From NCBI GenBank assembly GCA_037389465.1, contig JAZARR010000164.1, positions 3,734,501 to 3,798,500 on the forward strand: 64,000 nucleotides of DNA, in the 5' to 3' direction. This DNA comes from Baylisascaris procyonis. Its lineage: Eukaryota > Nematoda > Chromadorea > Rhabditida > Ascarididae. The notes below the pieces were generated by a model. The model searched no databases. It was not told the DNA's origin and saw only the letters and a list, made by a program, of their open reading frames with translations. Each line of letters opens with the position of its first letter. The first letter of the stretch is position 1. Positions 34,797 to 48,442 of this stretch are shown piece after piece. Both the position numbers and the translations under genes were made by a program.

Positions 34797-36228
34797 GGTT
34801 TTTGCTGCGCTCCTCAAAAATTTTCATTTTATCTTGAGATAAAAAAGCCATCATCTCATCTGTGGAGCCTTCATATGCATATAATCCACTACACAGACGA
34901 TCCTGATGCTATTTAAATTAACTGTCACCGTATCGAAAGCAAGTGGATTCTGTTGACAGCGAACATTGGGTCAAACAAAAATTGTTGCAGCACGTCTGCA
35001 AATCGGAACAATTCATCGCGAAAATTTGGCGTATTTGATTTTGTGCTGATTGAAACGATTAATTGTAATAGTGAATAGTGCATTGAAATCTGTTCATCGT
35101 CATTTATTAGCCTTTTTCTCTCTTCAAAATTCTTAAAGTGTAAAGGTCCATCTTTTTATGAAAAGGAACATTAAATGCCTTCACGACGTCTGTTAAGTAA
35201 ACGAAGAAGCATTATATGAGTTTTATCAAAAGGTTGATTCTTTGTGTCACTTATCTGAAGATAATCGCGATAGTGGACCAACTTTCCTGCCTTCAATTCT
35301 TGAGAAATGGACCTCACTTTATTCAAAAATCGATGCAACTATATTGTTGGTGATATGCGAATTAAAGCAAGAGTTGAAATCAGCGAACGCAGTGCAATAT
35401 GCAAAAGTTCGAAGTTCTCACTGAACATCGAAAAATCATAAACAGTAAATCAACGCGAAAATATTATTTTGCGGGAACTAGTGCACCATTATCTCTATAA
35501 ACCGTGTCAACAATCGCCAAATGCATGAACACTGATGCTAGCTGAAGATGGAACAATAATATGAAGACGAAAAACAAATCTGATAAAAATGGAAAAAATC
35601 ATGGTAAACTCTACCATCTGCACCTTGCATGAAGAATTCATTTTTGGAGGATCGTCAATTGAGGACTTCACGCAATTTTCAAATTTCACTCAGATCGCCC
35701 TTGGGAGCAACTAAATGCAGGATACATGCCGCGCTTGCTATGTCCCCAACTGAAACGTTCGTGACAACACGCTAGTCATCAATGAGTGTTGATGATTGCA
35801 TGAAATTTTACTCATTAGTGAGCGCGAATAAATTTCGCTTTCCAACAACTATTAAATTTATTTTGCTTCGATTATTTTTGATGTCCTAAATTGCCCATAA
35901 ACTTCTTGACTGATCACTGTAAGCTTACGGAACTTTTTTCTCTTGTTATCACCTATTTATTAATCGCGCTAGACGGCTCTCCTTTAGGATTTGAACGTTT
36001 TCGTAGGCAACGAATAGGCGCGTAATAATTAATAGTGATTTATTCTTAATTAAAGTTTAAATACGTAATTCTTAATACCATTTTTGTATCATCTATTGCT
36101 ATGAAGTGTTTTCTTGCGAGTGGCCACTGTTGATGCAAAGTATAAACGCAATCATTAAGTGATCTCGCCATCACATCTTGACCATTACATCGTAGCGATC
36201 GCTCAGCTGCTGCTACGATGGTTCTTAC

Positions 36229-36260
36229 CTGAGAGAGCTGTTTGACATCGAGCCACATTT
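36229..36260 (-). CDS. Possible 32-nt exon
   Basis: CTTCGCTCGCAG, then AA ATG TGG CTC GAT GTC AAA and on to CTCTCAG, then GTAAGAAC. The segment has a good acceptor and a good donor and reads MWLDVKQLSQ. Its neighbours are not established, so it may be a chance arrangement. Confidence 0.22.
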
Positions 36261-37074
36261 CTGCGAGCGAAGTGTTTGTGACTAAGCAGCAGGTTGCTGT
36301 GATGTTGACTATTGCGAAGGAATGCGGAGACCTATGTCACTGATGCACTGACGAGCATAAATGATTGGATACACTTGATGTTTCATAATCAAGCATATGC
36401 TTGTGATCCGCGAGTGGCGATTTTGTTTTGCAATTCAGCTTGTGAGGCTTTTGCAAGAGGATAGCATTGAAATAAATTGTCGTAAATGTTGGTGAAATTG
36501 TTGTTTCGTTTCATATCGTTTCGCATTATTTCTTTAGTATATCGAATAGAAGAACTGTGATATTTCTTTTCGTGAGCCAAAATTAATATGCTAGATGAGC
36601 GTTTTGTGCGCTGAAAAGTGGGAACTGTCTAATGTTCACAGCGCTTTTTAGTGAGAGTCGAGTAATGTTTTTTGGCGTTATATTATTGCCTCATCTCTTC
36701 AACTTCTGCAGCAAAGTGCATTTTTAAACAAAAAAATTCAGCGGCCAGCGTAGCAAGCAAAAATATCAGATTCGCACAGTACGTAAATGCTTTGGAAAAG
36801 AAATAGAACAAAAAAATGCTGAGTGAGAAAAAAACAAGGCACCCACACCTCAGTGATAAATTTGCAACCGTGCTCACCTGTCAAGATAAACTTAGTTATC
36901 GTGAAACTTAAACATAAGCATCATGAATTTATACAATGCGCAAATCTGAAAATAGCCACATTACCGAGTGCTTGGGTTATATTTAAGAAGGTAGATGCCT
37001 TTCTTAAATGAAACCCCCTAGAAAGGGATTATCATCAGTGCGGATCGCACATACCCCTAATAATACTCATAAAA

Positions 37075-37185
37075 ATGGTTAATTTCTTGGCGTTGAGGGC
37101 TGATGAGTTTAAGCGTCTTCTAGATAGGTCTGCTAATAGGGAGGATGTCTACGTTTATGATAAGGGTTCGCTTTTGACGCTTTAA
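37075..37185 (+). CDS. 36-residue ORF, protein-like
   Basis: ATG-initiated frame with MVNFLALRADEFKRLLDRSA and then a DVYVYDKGSLLTL tail before TAA. The frame is also open upstream for about 20 codons. No splice signals define it. Codon choice is less AT-biased than the surrounding DNA. Unrecognised; possibly a fragment. Confidence 0.15.
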   Translation: MVNFLALRADEFKRLLDRSANREDVYVYDKGSLLTL

Positions 37186-40100
37186 GTAAATCTGCGAATT
37201 TAACTACGTTCAGCTACCTTCAGAGTGCTCCTATGTGATGCTGTTTCAAGTTTCATAATTAGCAACAAAAAAAGCAGTAGAGTGTGGGTGTGTTTTATGA
37301 AGCCTCACATGTACCAGTGAGATGCCTTCTGTGTAATGCACAGGTCGCATCTTCATGCCAGCCTCTGTTTTATGCAGTTCGCGTTTCTACTCTTAGAGCC
37401 ATATATCTTTGGCATATTCTTTTATCTTTTTGCTTGATGCATTGCCTCATAGTTTATACCTGTGTGCTTGGACGTGCATGCCGAAGCAAAGGAAGGACTG
37501 TGAAGAAATCATTTATATAAAAGCAGATACCTTTTTCCGCGATATAGCCTGACGAGAGGTTGATTCTGTATTGTGCTGTAATCGATGAATGAAATGAATG
37601 GTTAATTAATATCTAGCTAGACGCAAGCGGGAGAAAATTTTTATACTGTAAATGAAAAATTTTCTTTGAAGGAAATGTTTCTTGTTAGCCTCCAATTTAC
37701 TGGGAGCATCCACAGGCTTCCGCAGTGTATAATATGCTTTTTGTCCATGTGTTTTCACCATCAGTATCCAGTGTGTAGTTGGAAAATGGCATGAAATTGC
37801 AACAAAAGTGGAGAATTATATCAGAGTACGATATGTACGATATGCGTCTTTGTATTCTCCTCACCTGATCAACCAATTTCATAAATTACCAACAAACAAC
37901 GAAAATTGCGGAAAACTGCCATCACTTCTCCACTGCCTTTACCGCTCTTGCAAGTCTTCCATAACACTAAAGTACCTTTTATGGCATGATTTGTGATGGG
38001 TGAAGATCCTACCGATTTGAAATCCATGCAAATTTGGCATCACCGTTTACCAGTTGCGGCTGCTTTAGAAAATGACAGAAGAAAGAAAAGTATCCTGTGC
38101 GCATTGTACACATCAACCTTGCCAATTTTAGCTCCACTGACCATCGAATTATTGGAATAACACAATTGTTTATTTGCAGAAACAACAACGCCTTGATGGG
38201 TTTTTGAAAAGGCAGGTAATGAAACAAGTTGAGCGTCAAAGATTGACAAAAGAAAGAAACGAAGTTGTCTTCAAGCAACGTCACATAATGGAGTAGATAT
38301 TCCGATTTTGGTAAGCTCTGCTCTTGGTTTGTTTCGATTAGAGCTCCGTTTCCGGTCTGTTCCGATCCCGGCTCGCTCTTGCCACTTTTCCAGTACAGCC
38401 GTAATTCTTGAACCTTGTGGATCTACTAGATGAGATGGATTCAGTAGCTGAGCTCATCAACAATGTTCCGTGCGGTCCACACTGCGAATGAAAGAGACTT
38501 TTAGAATTATAGTTCTGGCGATTTGAGAGCTTTTTTCCGATGGAACGCATCCTTGTGAAAACGCCTTTGCTACGATGCTATGTATATGTGGATTGAACAA
38601 ACGATAGATCCTCTTTGATCTGATTGTTCATGTGAAGTATGTTTTTACTTGCACGAAGCGAATGCGCCCTTTCTAATAGTACTACAGCCGGAACTGCTGG
38701 CTAACGAAATTAATGCTTACTATCGCAACTGCGCTGGACAATTAAGCGGTTGCAGATACGCAAGTCAGCTGTATGCAATATTCCCATACATGTGTGATTT
38801 GGAACTGAAAAGATGAGACGGTTGTAAAAAGACTGCGAGCATTGCAATAGAAGACTGTAAGACGTAATACCACAATCGCAAAAGAAAAGCACGAAATAAG
38901 TTGTGCGAAAGCGAGCTGCTGCAACGCCACTAATGCGGAAACGTTAAGGCCATTGCCATAAATGTTGGGTGCATGTTTTATATTCAAGTCTCTGAGCTTT
39001 GTTTCTTTTTGTGGTGAAACACAACAGTCTCACAGAGAATATAGAATACAAGTCTTTTTGGAAGCGCGCAAAATGCAGAGTGATCAACACGAATATCTGT
39101 TTTTGAGGAAGATGAAAATAAGGAATAATCTTATTCACTATAAAAATAAAGGGGAGGTGCACATTAAGCGGTGTGCAAGTCATGTTCACCGGGATAAATC
39201 GACAAAGCAGCATGTCCATTTGAGCGTGAACAGACTCCGTTAAAATATAAATATGAGCGGTACACAGAGGCATTCATTTGATTGGATCCCATATTAAATG
39301 AAAATCGGATTTTGCCAGTCACTCCAGTTTTAGCCTCAGCTGTATTATTCCAAGTCCGGGGTACTTCTGAATTGGAAACTGAATAGAAAACTACTCACCG
39401 TTTTTTGTTTGTGAAGCAAATGATACTGGCAAATAAGGGGATTTCAAATGCTAGCAAATGCAAACGGGACTTGAGAGGATTATTGGAGAAGCGAAATTTA
39501 TAATTTTATAACATAAAACAGTGTCAGCCTCTAGAAACAGAAGCCTTAAGATGGCATTCATGTTGGAGATTATTAACGGCAGGGAATGCGCTATAATTGC
39601 TAATAAGGGTTGGACGCCTTCTATGAGTATTTTAGGAATCTTTACAAATTTGCATTTAAAAGATGTGCCGTTATGCCTCTGCAATGGCTTATCTATTTGT
39701 CATATAAAAATCGCAGTATTTTGCAATTTTTGAAGGTTTTATAAAGGAAAAAAAATGTAAATGTAGACTTCAATTAAAATTTGAGGTTTTATATAGGAAA
39801 AACAAATTTGCAAGCAAATGTTTTATAACATGCTTAAAAGTTTTATGAATGTAAAGCAAATGCATAAAGAGGCTTTAATAAACATTGCACTATTATAAAA
39901 AAAAAACAAATGTATAGGTAGATTTTTAGAAATTCTGAAAGATGGTCTAGTAGAAAAAGCAAATGCAGAGGTGTGCCTTGAATTATTTTAAGTAGCACGT
40001 TTCGGCCCTTATCCGTTGACGTGTGCATCTGGGTTATGCGTGGCCCACCGTCAGAACAAAACGCATAACCTTGTTAGTATAAGAGGCTACACAGACGGCT

Positions 40101-41215
40101 TAACTAAGAGTAGAGAAAAGTGGAAGGGAATGGAAAAAGGAACTCTTACCTGAATAAATGAAAAATCGAAAATAAGAAAAATTGTGGTAATTATAGAAGT
40201 TGTACACGATAACACTAACCTCATCACCATAGTCCGAAATAATAAAGGAAAATCAATGATAATATAATAAAAGAACCTGCATGAAAACTAAGGTACATTT
40301 AGAATTTATCTATAAAGTTAGGTACGTAATGTACGCTAGGTTAAAAGTTAGTATATATTGAACTATGCATTCGCATCCTCCTACTGTTTATAGTGATACG
40401 CATTATGTTTACCTTGTTATCTCTGACAACGAGGTTTTGTCAGTACGCTGTTTTGCATTATGCACTGCGCTGCTGCTACAATCTTGCGTTGCCATATCAC
40501 GTTGCCACTCAAACGCATGTTTGTCTGTTTGTCTGCTTATCTGCCTAGGAGCTTAAATTGAGGAAATACTAAAGCCGGTGCTGCGAAAGGTGTTTGATAT
40601 AGTGCAAGCTATAGAGCGATCATCCTTCAAGTCGATCCTCTAAGGCTGATCAATCAATGTCGAGGCGGAAAATTTGCGCGCGCTCTGCGGTCAACTGGAC
40701 TTCATTCTGCAACGCTCACGTTGCATTTTTCAGCCGGCCGGTTTAAAAAAATGAACCCTCACAGAAAATTAGTCCGAGGAACTGGTTTATTTGGAACATG
40801 GGCGAATTATTGGGCGCGTTTTGTTGTTTGTTGTTGTTTCATTAGATTGGCTGGTTAGATAAGAGTATCGTGGCAGCCTCTATTGCCCATTTTACTTTGG
40901 CCATAACTTCCTTCGCAATGTTCACTACCAACTCGTATGGGTCGATCGTCGTTGTCGCCGAATAGAACTGTATGTGAGCCTCTTATGAATCAGCATTTCG
41001 GCCGAATCCAGAATGTCCATGACGCAGATATCGGTTATTTGTAAATGAACGGAGATGGCAAGTTGAGCTCCAGTCATTCCCAAAAGTTCGCATATAAATG
41101 TCTGAATGCAGATCGAGGTATACGTTGTGATGATTGATTAGCCATAGCTCAACCAGTCATATACTTTGCGATATGCATCTGCATGTTCTAACAACCATTC
41201 TACAAGTTCATATAT
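37186..41215. other. No confident gene; AT-rich repeats
   Basis: Includes a degenerate AT-rich array at about 39.7-40.0 kb, in which GTTTTAT(A/G) and AAA(G/C)AAATG-type words recur every 60-80 bp, and a small inverted repeat at 40.03-40.07 kb. Long ORFs here look like chance frames. Confidence 0.45.
40032..40070. repeat. Perfect 10-bp inverted repeat
   Basis: GGTTATGCGT (40032-40041) and ACGCATAACC (40061-40070) pair perfectly around a 19-base loop. Confidence 0.75.
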
Positions 41216-42877
41216 TTGTTCTTTTCATTTCAGGTAAGGGCACTAAATTTCACGCCAAACAGTTCATTTAGAATGAACTCTAAAATATACAACATTGTTA
41301 TCTGTCCTTGCAAGTGGCGCATAATCTCTTCGGAAGACAGCGCTCACAACGCATCCGAGGGCTCATCAATCTCGTCTTTCTGTAGCTCACTCTCCTCACT
41401 TGAAATCACGTTAGTGCGCTGTCTGTTCTCTCCTTCCTATGCTTCCTTACGGCTACCACTGCACCGTTCTCTGTTCAACATCTACTGAAAACCACTTATG
41501 TTCATTATTAAGTATATGTTTGCTTAAATTATGATAGATCTTATTTACCGATTTCGTTTCTCTTTCATAACGACGTAGATTATTCCTTTATGAAATTCTA
41601 GGAAATAAATCGACATATGTGGTTAATCTTTTAATGTATTGCTTGCTCGCTTTCTGAACGTTTATCCACTTAAGTGGATTTTGATGCTTATCCGCTGAAT
41701 TCGGCTATAAAGCTGCGGGGAAAACTTTCTCTCATTAACGAATATTTCATCCAAAAACTGCATTCTGGTGGCAATATGCTGTTAGCATGTATGCGCCCTA
41801 AGTATGTTTCCTCCCCATTGTACAAAAAAAAAAGACTAAAATAAAATTGAGCTGACGAATATAGACAGGTGTGATTACACCATTCATCTATCTCTCATAC
41901 ATGACTTAATTTTTATTATTTACGCTGTAAATGAGCTGCTAATACTTAAATGTGAGGGAAAATAGCAAGTCAGTCTTGTTTCACAATGATGTGCTCTGCG
42001 ACAGCGGGTCGCCTGCTGCCGCAAAATTAATTTTTCCTCAGATATTCGCGTAAAGGTGATTAGAGTTACGAGGAGCATTACGGTAATTATTGTATTATTT
42101 CATGAATATTCATTCTGCTGCTTTCTCAGCTCTTTGCATGTAGTCACACGGAGGTGGAAATTAGTTTCCACTGCGTTTGTCTTATTAGCGTTTTCCTAAT
42201 TTCCTGGCAGTGTCGGACACAATTTTGCTATGTTCGACCGCTTAAATCTTTCGTCTCTCCTATTGTGTGCTTAATATCAGCTGTGTCGAATGTTGTCAAT
42301 GCATATCAGTTCAAATTCCGTCTCCGCTATTGATCTGCTGTTGTTTTGTTTTTTTTTTTTAGCTCTATCGGAGCAGCCGGAGCCGCGTTTTCGCTGTTTT
42401 TTCTCCGCTGATTGTTGATCAATGGCCTACTTACCTTTACTGTTGAAGCGCTAGCCGTAACCAACTATTTATTGGCTCTCGTTTATTTATTGACGCTTCT
42501 CTTTCCTTCTTTATCGACTATCTGTCTTTGCTCAATTTCCATAAATCTTATTACAGTCACTACAAAATGTTTAAAAATCTTAGTTCTGCAGAAAATCTGA
42601 TTTTTTGCTTTGTATATGTTTTCCACACATGTAATTGGAGATATTTTTGTATTATCTTATGCAATTTGAAAAGTAAATAGATATTATTGAAGAGGAATGA
42701 TATAAATAAAAGAAACATCAAAAATGATCTCGATCAAATGAAGACTTATTGGGAAGTGAAAGATTGCTATGATTGAAATAAGCATGATGAACTCAGAAAA
42801 AAAATGGAACGCCGCCGCCACAGCGATGTACTAATAGTTCGAAAAATTCAGTGGAGTGTTTGGCCTCGGGCCTAGTC

Positions 42878-43049
42878 TTATGTCCCTTGCGAGCGATTTG
42901 CGAGGCTTAGTTTTTGGCATAGCCACAGCGCACAAGTCCTATGCAAATGGACAACGCTTATGCGTGAGATGAGAGCTGCTGCTTGAAGCATGCCATTGGG
43001 CAGCCTCAGCAATTCAAAACCCTCATAATTGATTGTCAATTGCCATCTG
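42878..43049 (-). CDS. Terminal exon-like segment, unrecognised
   Basis: After an acceptor CTGCTTGCAG, a frame of about 55 codons is open to TAA (WQLTINYEGFELLRLPNG, then VVHLHRTCALWLCQK). GC content is higher than the flanks. No upstream exon identified and no family recognised; a chance frame is possible. Confidence 0.22.
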
Positions 43050-44540
43050 CAAGCAGATTGTCGCCACAATTGTTTTGCTCAGGTCTTCCGAGCCCCCCAT
43101 TTCGGACTATACCATATCTTTCTTTTTTTCTTAATTTGCCACCTCGTGTTTATTTACTGTGAAAATCATCCGTTGTAGTGGTAGTTTCGTTGTGCAGTGC
43201 GTAGGGAAAAAACAGTTGCTATTTTGTAAGTACTGTTCATTCACTGAGTTGCCTTTAAAGTTACGAACACTTCGAAAGCTGTTGCTGAAACAAAGCACAT
43301 TACTGATAATCCAGCGAGGGTAAACAAGAGTAGCGCTCGAAGATTTTCAGCTGTTAGTGAACCAATGCACATATTTGTTCGCCATTGATGAAAGCATATG
43401 TATCGTATCTTATATCACATGTGTAACTTTTTCGCGGGAGATGAATGTCCCGATTAAAGATGAAGCTTATTCAGAATGGGATTTATGGCGTACAAAATCC
43501 CAACATTATCAGGCCTGAATTAGACAGGGGTCCCCGATGGAAGCTTATATACCTTGCAACTCTCAGAATCTATTGTTTTCGGGAGAGAGGAAGTTAATGA
43601 AGAAGGGGGCTTAATTGAAATTTGCTTGTGATGAAGTTGACGATTAATTATTTCTCTGTACTCGGCAATAGTGCAGCTTATTCTGAATTGGCATAAAATG
43701 GGCATTCCTATTCAGCTGGAAATTATGACACCTGTTAATGCAAGAGACTGGTATTGAGATACGCTGATTTTGTTGCTGTGCATACGTTGCATACGTTGTG
43801 CAACTTCTCAGTACAGTAGTCTTTATAATCTGAGTACATGTATAACGTTCACCGTTTGCTCTAAGTCTGAAATGAAGCCGTAGAATGTGAGTGCCCAGTG
43901 TTACCTGCACAATTTAAGGAGCTGATTGAAAGATTGAAATTGTGTTATTTCGAAACGTGGTATTTTTCAAAAATTCGATGAGATATATTTATGAAAATGC
44001 ATAAATGATGAAATCAAATATGCCTTTAAATAAATGAAGAGATAGTGCAATTAAGCTCTCCAATTCAAATCACAGTGAGAAGGCGAAAACGTCTGAAAAT
44101 TTGCTTCATTCTTTAAATCCGACTAGACAGTTCTGAGAATAAATGAAGTGGCTCATCAGCAGATGCTAATGTCTCTCATGTGGCAGCACGTGCGATTAAA
44201 ATGCATTCGCAGTTAAAAATATATTTAAGAAAAAATCGTTCATTTGTAATTTTATTCGATGGCATATGGAAGTGTGAATGTATGCCGCATTATATTACTC
44301 ATCGAAAGTCGTCCTCTGGCACTTTGCATTTGCTTGCAGCTATTACCTGTTGCTTTGAACGATAGGCGGAGCATTTCGAAGTTCAGGATTTCCTGGAAGC
44401 AAAATACGAGAAGGAGAAGCCCAAGGCAGCAAGATTCTGAAAAGGCAGAAAAATAGAGAGAATTACCGGGCCTTTAGCACGGGGATCTCTGAAATTACTC
44501 AGACTTGTAAGTTGTGAAATTTTCATCGATAAATCACGGC

Positions 44541-44735
44541 CTAGATTATTCGGGAGTCAAAGAGCCTAAGGAGCGTTCGATAACGTCGCAGTGCCAAAAG
44601 TTTGCGAATGAAGAGCCCGGTATCCGTTCCCTGAAACTGCATCATTCGCCATGGAGCTACAATCTTCAACATTACTGCATGAGCAGGAGCTAGCAACATT
44701 CTTAGCCAAATGTTGTGCTGAATTTTTATCACATC
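44541..44735 (-). CDS. Terminal exon-like segment, unrecognised
   Basis: After TTATCACATGCAG, 64 codons run to TAG in phase 0. The chain is basic and helix-prone (IWLRMLLAPAHAVMLKIV, RKLLALRRYRTLLRLFD). No domain recognised. The acceptor lies in the loop of the hairpin at 44721-44753. A plus-strand exon candidate at 44935-45125 implies interleaved genes if both are real, so at least one is doubtful. Confidence 0.28.
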   Translation of the reverse strand, partial: DVIKIQHNIWLRMLLAPAHAVMLKIVAPWRMMQFQGTDTGLFIRKLLALRRYRTLLRLFDSRII

Positions 44736-44753
44736 CTGCATGTGATAAAAATT
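44721..44753. repeat. Perfect 13-bp inverted repeat with 7-base loop
   Basis: AATTTTTATCACA, loop TCCTGCA, TGTGATAAAAATT. On the minus strand the loop carries the TGCAG of the acceptor proposed for the neighbouring exon candidate. Confidence 0.85.
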
Positions 44754-44934
44754 ACAGGTTGTTCTCTTGCAAGTACGATGGCTTCCCGCCGAAGAGCATT
44801 TAGTCTTTTCCTTCCATCTCACCTTATTTAGTCTAGCGCATTTACGTTTTCACTATTTTTCTACCTTGTGTGAACTGTTGACATTTGCAACTGCAATATG
44901 TGCGTCTGCAGTTTGTGGGGACCTGTTTTCGCAG

Positions 44935-45125
44935 ACGAGGGTACCGAAGGCGAAGGACCTGGGAATCGAAGTGCTGTGCTGCAAGAATCCCTTTCTCCAA
45001 GCGATTCCTCACTGGGAGTTCCGATGGCCAGTACTTCCACGACTTTTCCTAGCCAAGCTTTTTTTCAGGATTTCTTGTCCAGAGCCTCGCTCGAGGAGAA
45101 TCTTTCCTCAATTTCTTCCTCTTGA
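44935..45125 (+). CDS. Ser/Glu-rich C-terminal exon candidate
   Basis: After CCTGTTTTCGCAG, 62 codons run to TGA, starting in phase 1 (two bases finish a split codon). The chain looks like a disordered, acidic, serine-rich C-terminus: EGTEGEGPGN, LSPSDSSLGVPMASTSTTF, FFQDFLSRASLEENLSSISSS. GC content is clearly above the flanks. A second plus-strand frame (44767-45156) is open across it, and part of the minus strand is open too, so the strand and frame are inference. Upstream exons were not found. This type of tail is common in transcription factors and signalling proteins but does not identify one. Confidence 0.37.
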
Positions 45126-45156
45126 TCACCCTTCTTCTGCCAAGGACCTTCCATGA

Positions 45157-48100
45157 AGAAAACTGATTCACATAATCAAAGGATTGGAGTAGTTTGTGCA
45201 GACCCTCAGCCTAGTCAAATCTGAATGCCATATTAGACATATTTTGCTAGTTGTTGGCAATTTCTCATACTTTTTGGTCTTATGAGAAGGATAGCAAAAG
45301 CTTTCAATGTGGATATTGTTGCTGACAAATATTCTTTGGAAAATTGTTACGATTGTTTGAAATGGAATACTTTCTCGGATTTTCAGCGATGACTTTGTCC
45401 GGCTAGCTGCTTATCCTACCAAATTTATTATGGATGTGGAGAGTTTCGCTCAATTCACCTGTTCACACTCTTTATTTAACTTCGCTCCTATTCAGGAATT
45501 GTGGCGCTTCATATCCACCATTACGCCTCAACATACTTACTATGCTTTTCCATTACTCGTAGTCAGTACTGATCTATACTTCTCCTTGACGTACTTAGAT
45601 CGACGATACACTTTTAAATTGAAAGAGTGAGTGCGAATTTGAGAAGCGTATCCAACTAAGCATAGCGCTTCCGATCAGTATGTTTTAAAAGAGACATCTT
45701 TCTCCATATCCTAAACTACTTTTCATTGCATCGGTCTAAACCTGCTTTGGGTGAACGTCATTTGCTTTTTCACCGTCCCATTTATGAGCTTCTTTACGTG
45801 CAATTACCTTTCTGACTTGTCATGCAATATCACCTCGGTCTCGCAGTACTACGCATGGCAATGTCATCTCGACGGTGCTAATTGAATATTGTTGCCGACA
45901 AATACCAAAATTGTGCGCTGACAAGAAGGGCTTTTTAGCTTTCTTGAACCTTATGCAGCTTTGATCGCACACGTATAGAAAGCAGGGAAAAGGGAAGGCG
46001 ACATCGAAATGATGTGCCTAGTGTGAAGATGGCAGTCCTCACGAGTAATACGAGTATTACCAGTGCAATAAGAAGGAGTGAACTGGATGTAGCCTATGTT
46101 CAGGCTATCACGTCCTCAATTTACAAATGAGGGTCATTGAAAGCATTTTCAACTTTTTTTGCTCCTCCTTGTTTTTTTATACAGACAATATATATATAAC
46201 TTCGAGTGTTTTATATAATTTTCCATAAAAATGTTTCCTCTTCGCATGATTGTTCAAAAGAGATATCAGGATGCGTGAATTTAAATACATGCCACGGTTA
46301 TCACTGCATTCTTAACAACTCAGTATTGTTTCCGGTGGATGGCACAAGGAGCCGATGTTATCTTCTAAACTCTTTTTGCTATGGTATATTCGGCCCTATT
46401 TGGAGCAGTACAATTCTATTGCTATACTGCTGTGATTATGAGTGATGCCGCATGTCGCGGCACCTACGAAAGATTATGCGAAGTAAGCTTTGTGCATTTC
46501 CTGGAACAGACTCATAGAGCAACACAGTGATGTATTTCATCAAAAGCCTTTCTGATTTAAAATCTCTGTGGTGTAGTAGAGCTAATTTGATTTATATCAC
46601 AGCTCCAACAACACTAACGGTTTTTTTTTTTGGGTCCTGTCCAGAGGTATTTTTACCTTTGCAAAGTTTATATGACGTCCGAGGCAGTATGAAGTTAAAT
46701 GGAAGGTAAGAGGTCGAGTTGAATGCTTAACTCATTTGTTTACAGTTTTCTTTTCGTGTGGTGTAGCTACGGTTCCGATCTCTAATCTATCTAGGTTTAA
46801 TCGTCGCCTAGAATATTGTAATTCGTTCAGTGCATGCACTATGCAACATCACTGATTGTAATTACTGGTTCTGCGTAAACTCTCTTCATTTTTTTAATGT
46901 CATTACTGTGAGTTTTTACTTCAGGTTTTGTTTGGCTATTCAAACGAGTGAACCATATGCTCCCTTTGTTTCAAAATAAAAATGTACTGTTGTTGTTAAT
47001 GACATATCGATCAATTTGTTCTTGGATGCCTCTCATTGACTGCTTGGTCTAGGTTGGTGAAAATGAAATGTCCTATAACAGTTGAGAAATAGAATATTCC
47101 AAAATATCTCTGCTTTGCTTTGAGAGCACTAATCTTTACCAGCTTAGAAAAAATCAAAATTATATGACGAGATTTTTCTATTGCAGCTAAAAACGTGTAG
47201 TATTATAGCGCACAGAAGAAAGGTGCGGAGGTCTGATTGAAATGACAACTGTATGTGTTAACCAACTTTTCTTAACTGAATCGGTCATTGCGTAGAAGCA
47301 AAATAGTCTTATGGCGTATGAGTCATCGAAGTGGTGGTAGTTGGTTTCTCTCTTTACTCCAGTCAGCATTCCCTTCCTGTCGATATTGTAGTCATGCTTT
47401 CACCATCATCCTCGTCTACTTCATTATTCATCTTTAGTCTTATAAATGCTCTTTATAGATATTGCATTTAAAAATAAGCGCAAATGACATTGGCCTAGTT
47501 TTAGATGGTCACTAGAGGAGTTTTTTTGCGGCAACTGAACAGCACATGAATGCTTGATGGTGTTGCATAGGCATGAGAAAGGCTTACGAGGGATGAACGG
47601 ATCTCATATGGAACGAGTTGCCCGCGTGTGAAGTTAATCCATCGCGTAGGCACGACCGCATGCATCAAGATCAGTGCTGCTTCGCCGCCACTTGTCCACT
47701 TTGCTGTTTCGATTATTCAGCATTAGTTCTGAAAATGTGACAAAGAAGCCATTGAGTTTGCGCATACAACGCCGATCACCGCCTCAATCAGGAAAAAGAG
47801 AGTGATAAAATGAAACTCGATGAGAATAAATAGTAAAGCACGTCGAGCGGTTGAACGATAAGTGCTTTCGGCAGCTATACCCGTAAAATCACTTGGTCGC
47901 ATCACTTTTGAAAGGGTGATCTATGTGAACCACCGACGAATCACCGCACAGGCGGCGAAAGAGACGTTGAGTTGTAGGCCATGCAGAACTTAGCAACTTG
48001 CGAATATTGTGATTCTTTAATCATAAATAACACGAGCACAGTGCGCTCACATAAAACCATATTGCAGTCACGATTCTACCCTCCTCGTAGTCAACTCGTC

Positions 48101-48325
48101 AGCTGTTCATGTCACCTCGATGAGACACACTGATGTATATTTTTCGAAGTTTCAGGAATTTTAATCAAAGCATTCAACTTGAAGCAAATAGAGATGCATG
48201 CCGAAGAAGTTGACATTACAGCTCATTTTGCTTTCCGCTAGTCAATATGAAAGGTTTCTCAAATTATCAGTAAAAGTATGATAAGCAATGTCAGTTGATC
48301 AGATTGTCCATAAAATTCTTGCGCA
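45157..48325. other. No confident gene
   Basis: AT-rich with homopolymer runs (poly-T at about 46620-46631) and no splice-consistent coding chain seen. Confidence 0.45.
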
Positions 48326-48442
48326 AGAAATCTCTATTTTTCGAATCACAAGAAATCCGGTCTCGAAGGAGAATTCGATCAGCATGAAACTGGTCTTTTA
48401 TTCAACTTTGGATATCTATAGCTGCTTTCAAAACTCCGAGTC
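48326..48442 (+). repeat. 117-bp direct repeat, unit 1
   Basis: Runs from AGAAATCTCTATTTTTCG to AACTCCGAGTC and is nearly identical to 48819-48935, differing at three positions that I can see. Start-to-start spacing is 493 bp. In one frame both units encode the same peptide segment (EISIFRITRNPVSKE and on), but neither has splice signals that make it a clear exon. Confidence 0.9.

Noticed and set aside
35208..35424. Plus-strand ORF with protein-like composition (FLPSILEKWTSLYSKIDAT)
   Set aside because: No good acceptor at its start and an in-frame stop just upstream; length is within chance expectation, and the antisense strand also offers an exon-like frame after TTATCTTCAG.
37021..37185. 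Possible mitochondrial-derived insertion
   Set aside because: Base composition lacks the strong T bias of nematode mitochondrial coding DNA and no mitochondrial protein is recognised.
39701..39990. Apparent tandem array of AT-rich words as a CRISPR-like structure
   Set aside because: Units are degenerate, spacing is irregular and the genome is eukaryotic; simple AT-rich repetition.
44767..45156. 129-codon plus-strand ORF
   Set aside because: Overlaps the Ser/Glu-rich frame at 44935-45125, which has a defined acceptor and better composition; this one looks like its shadow.
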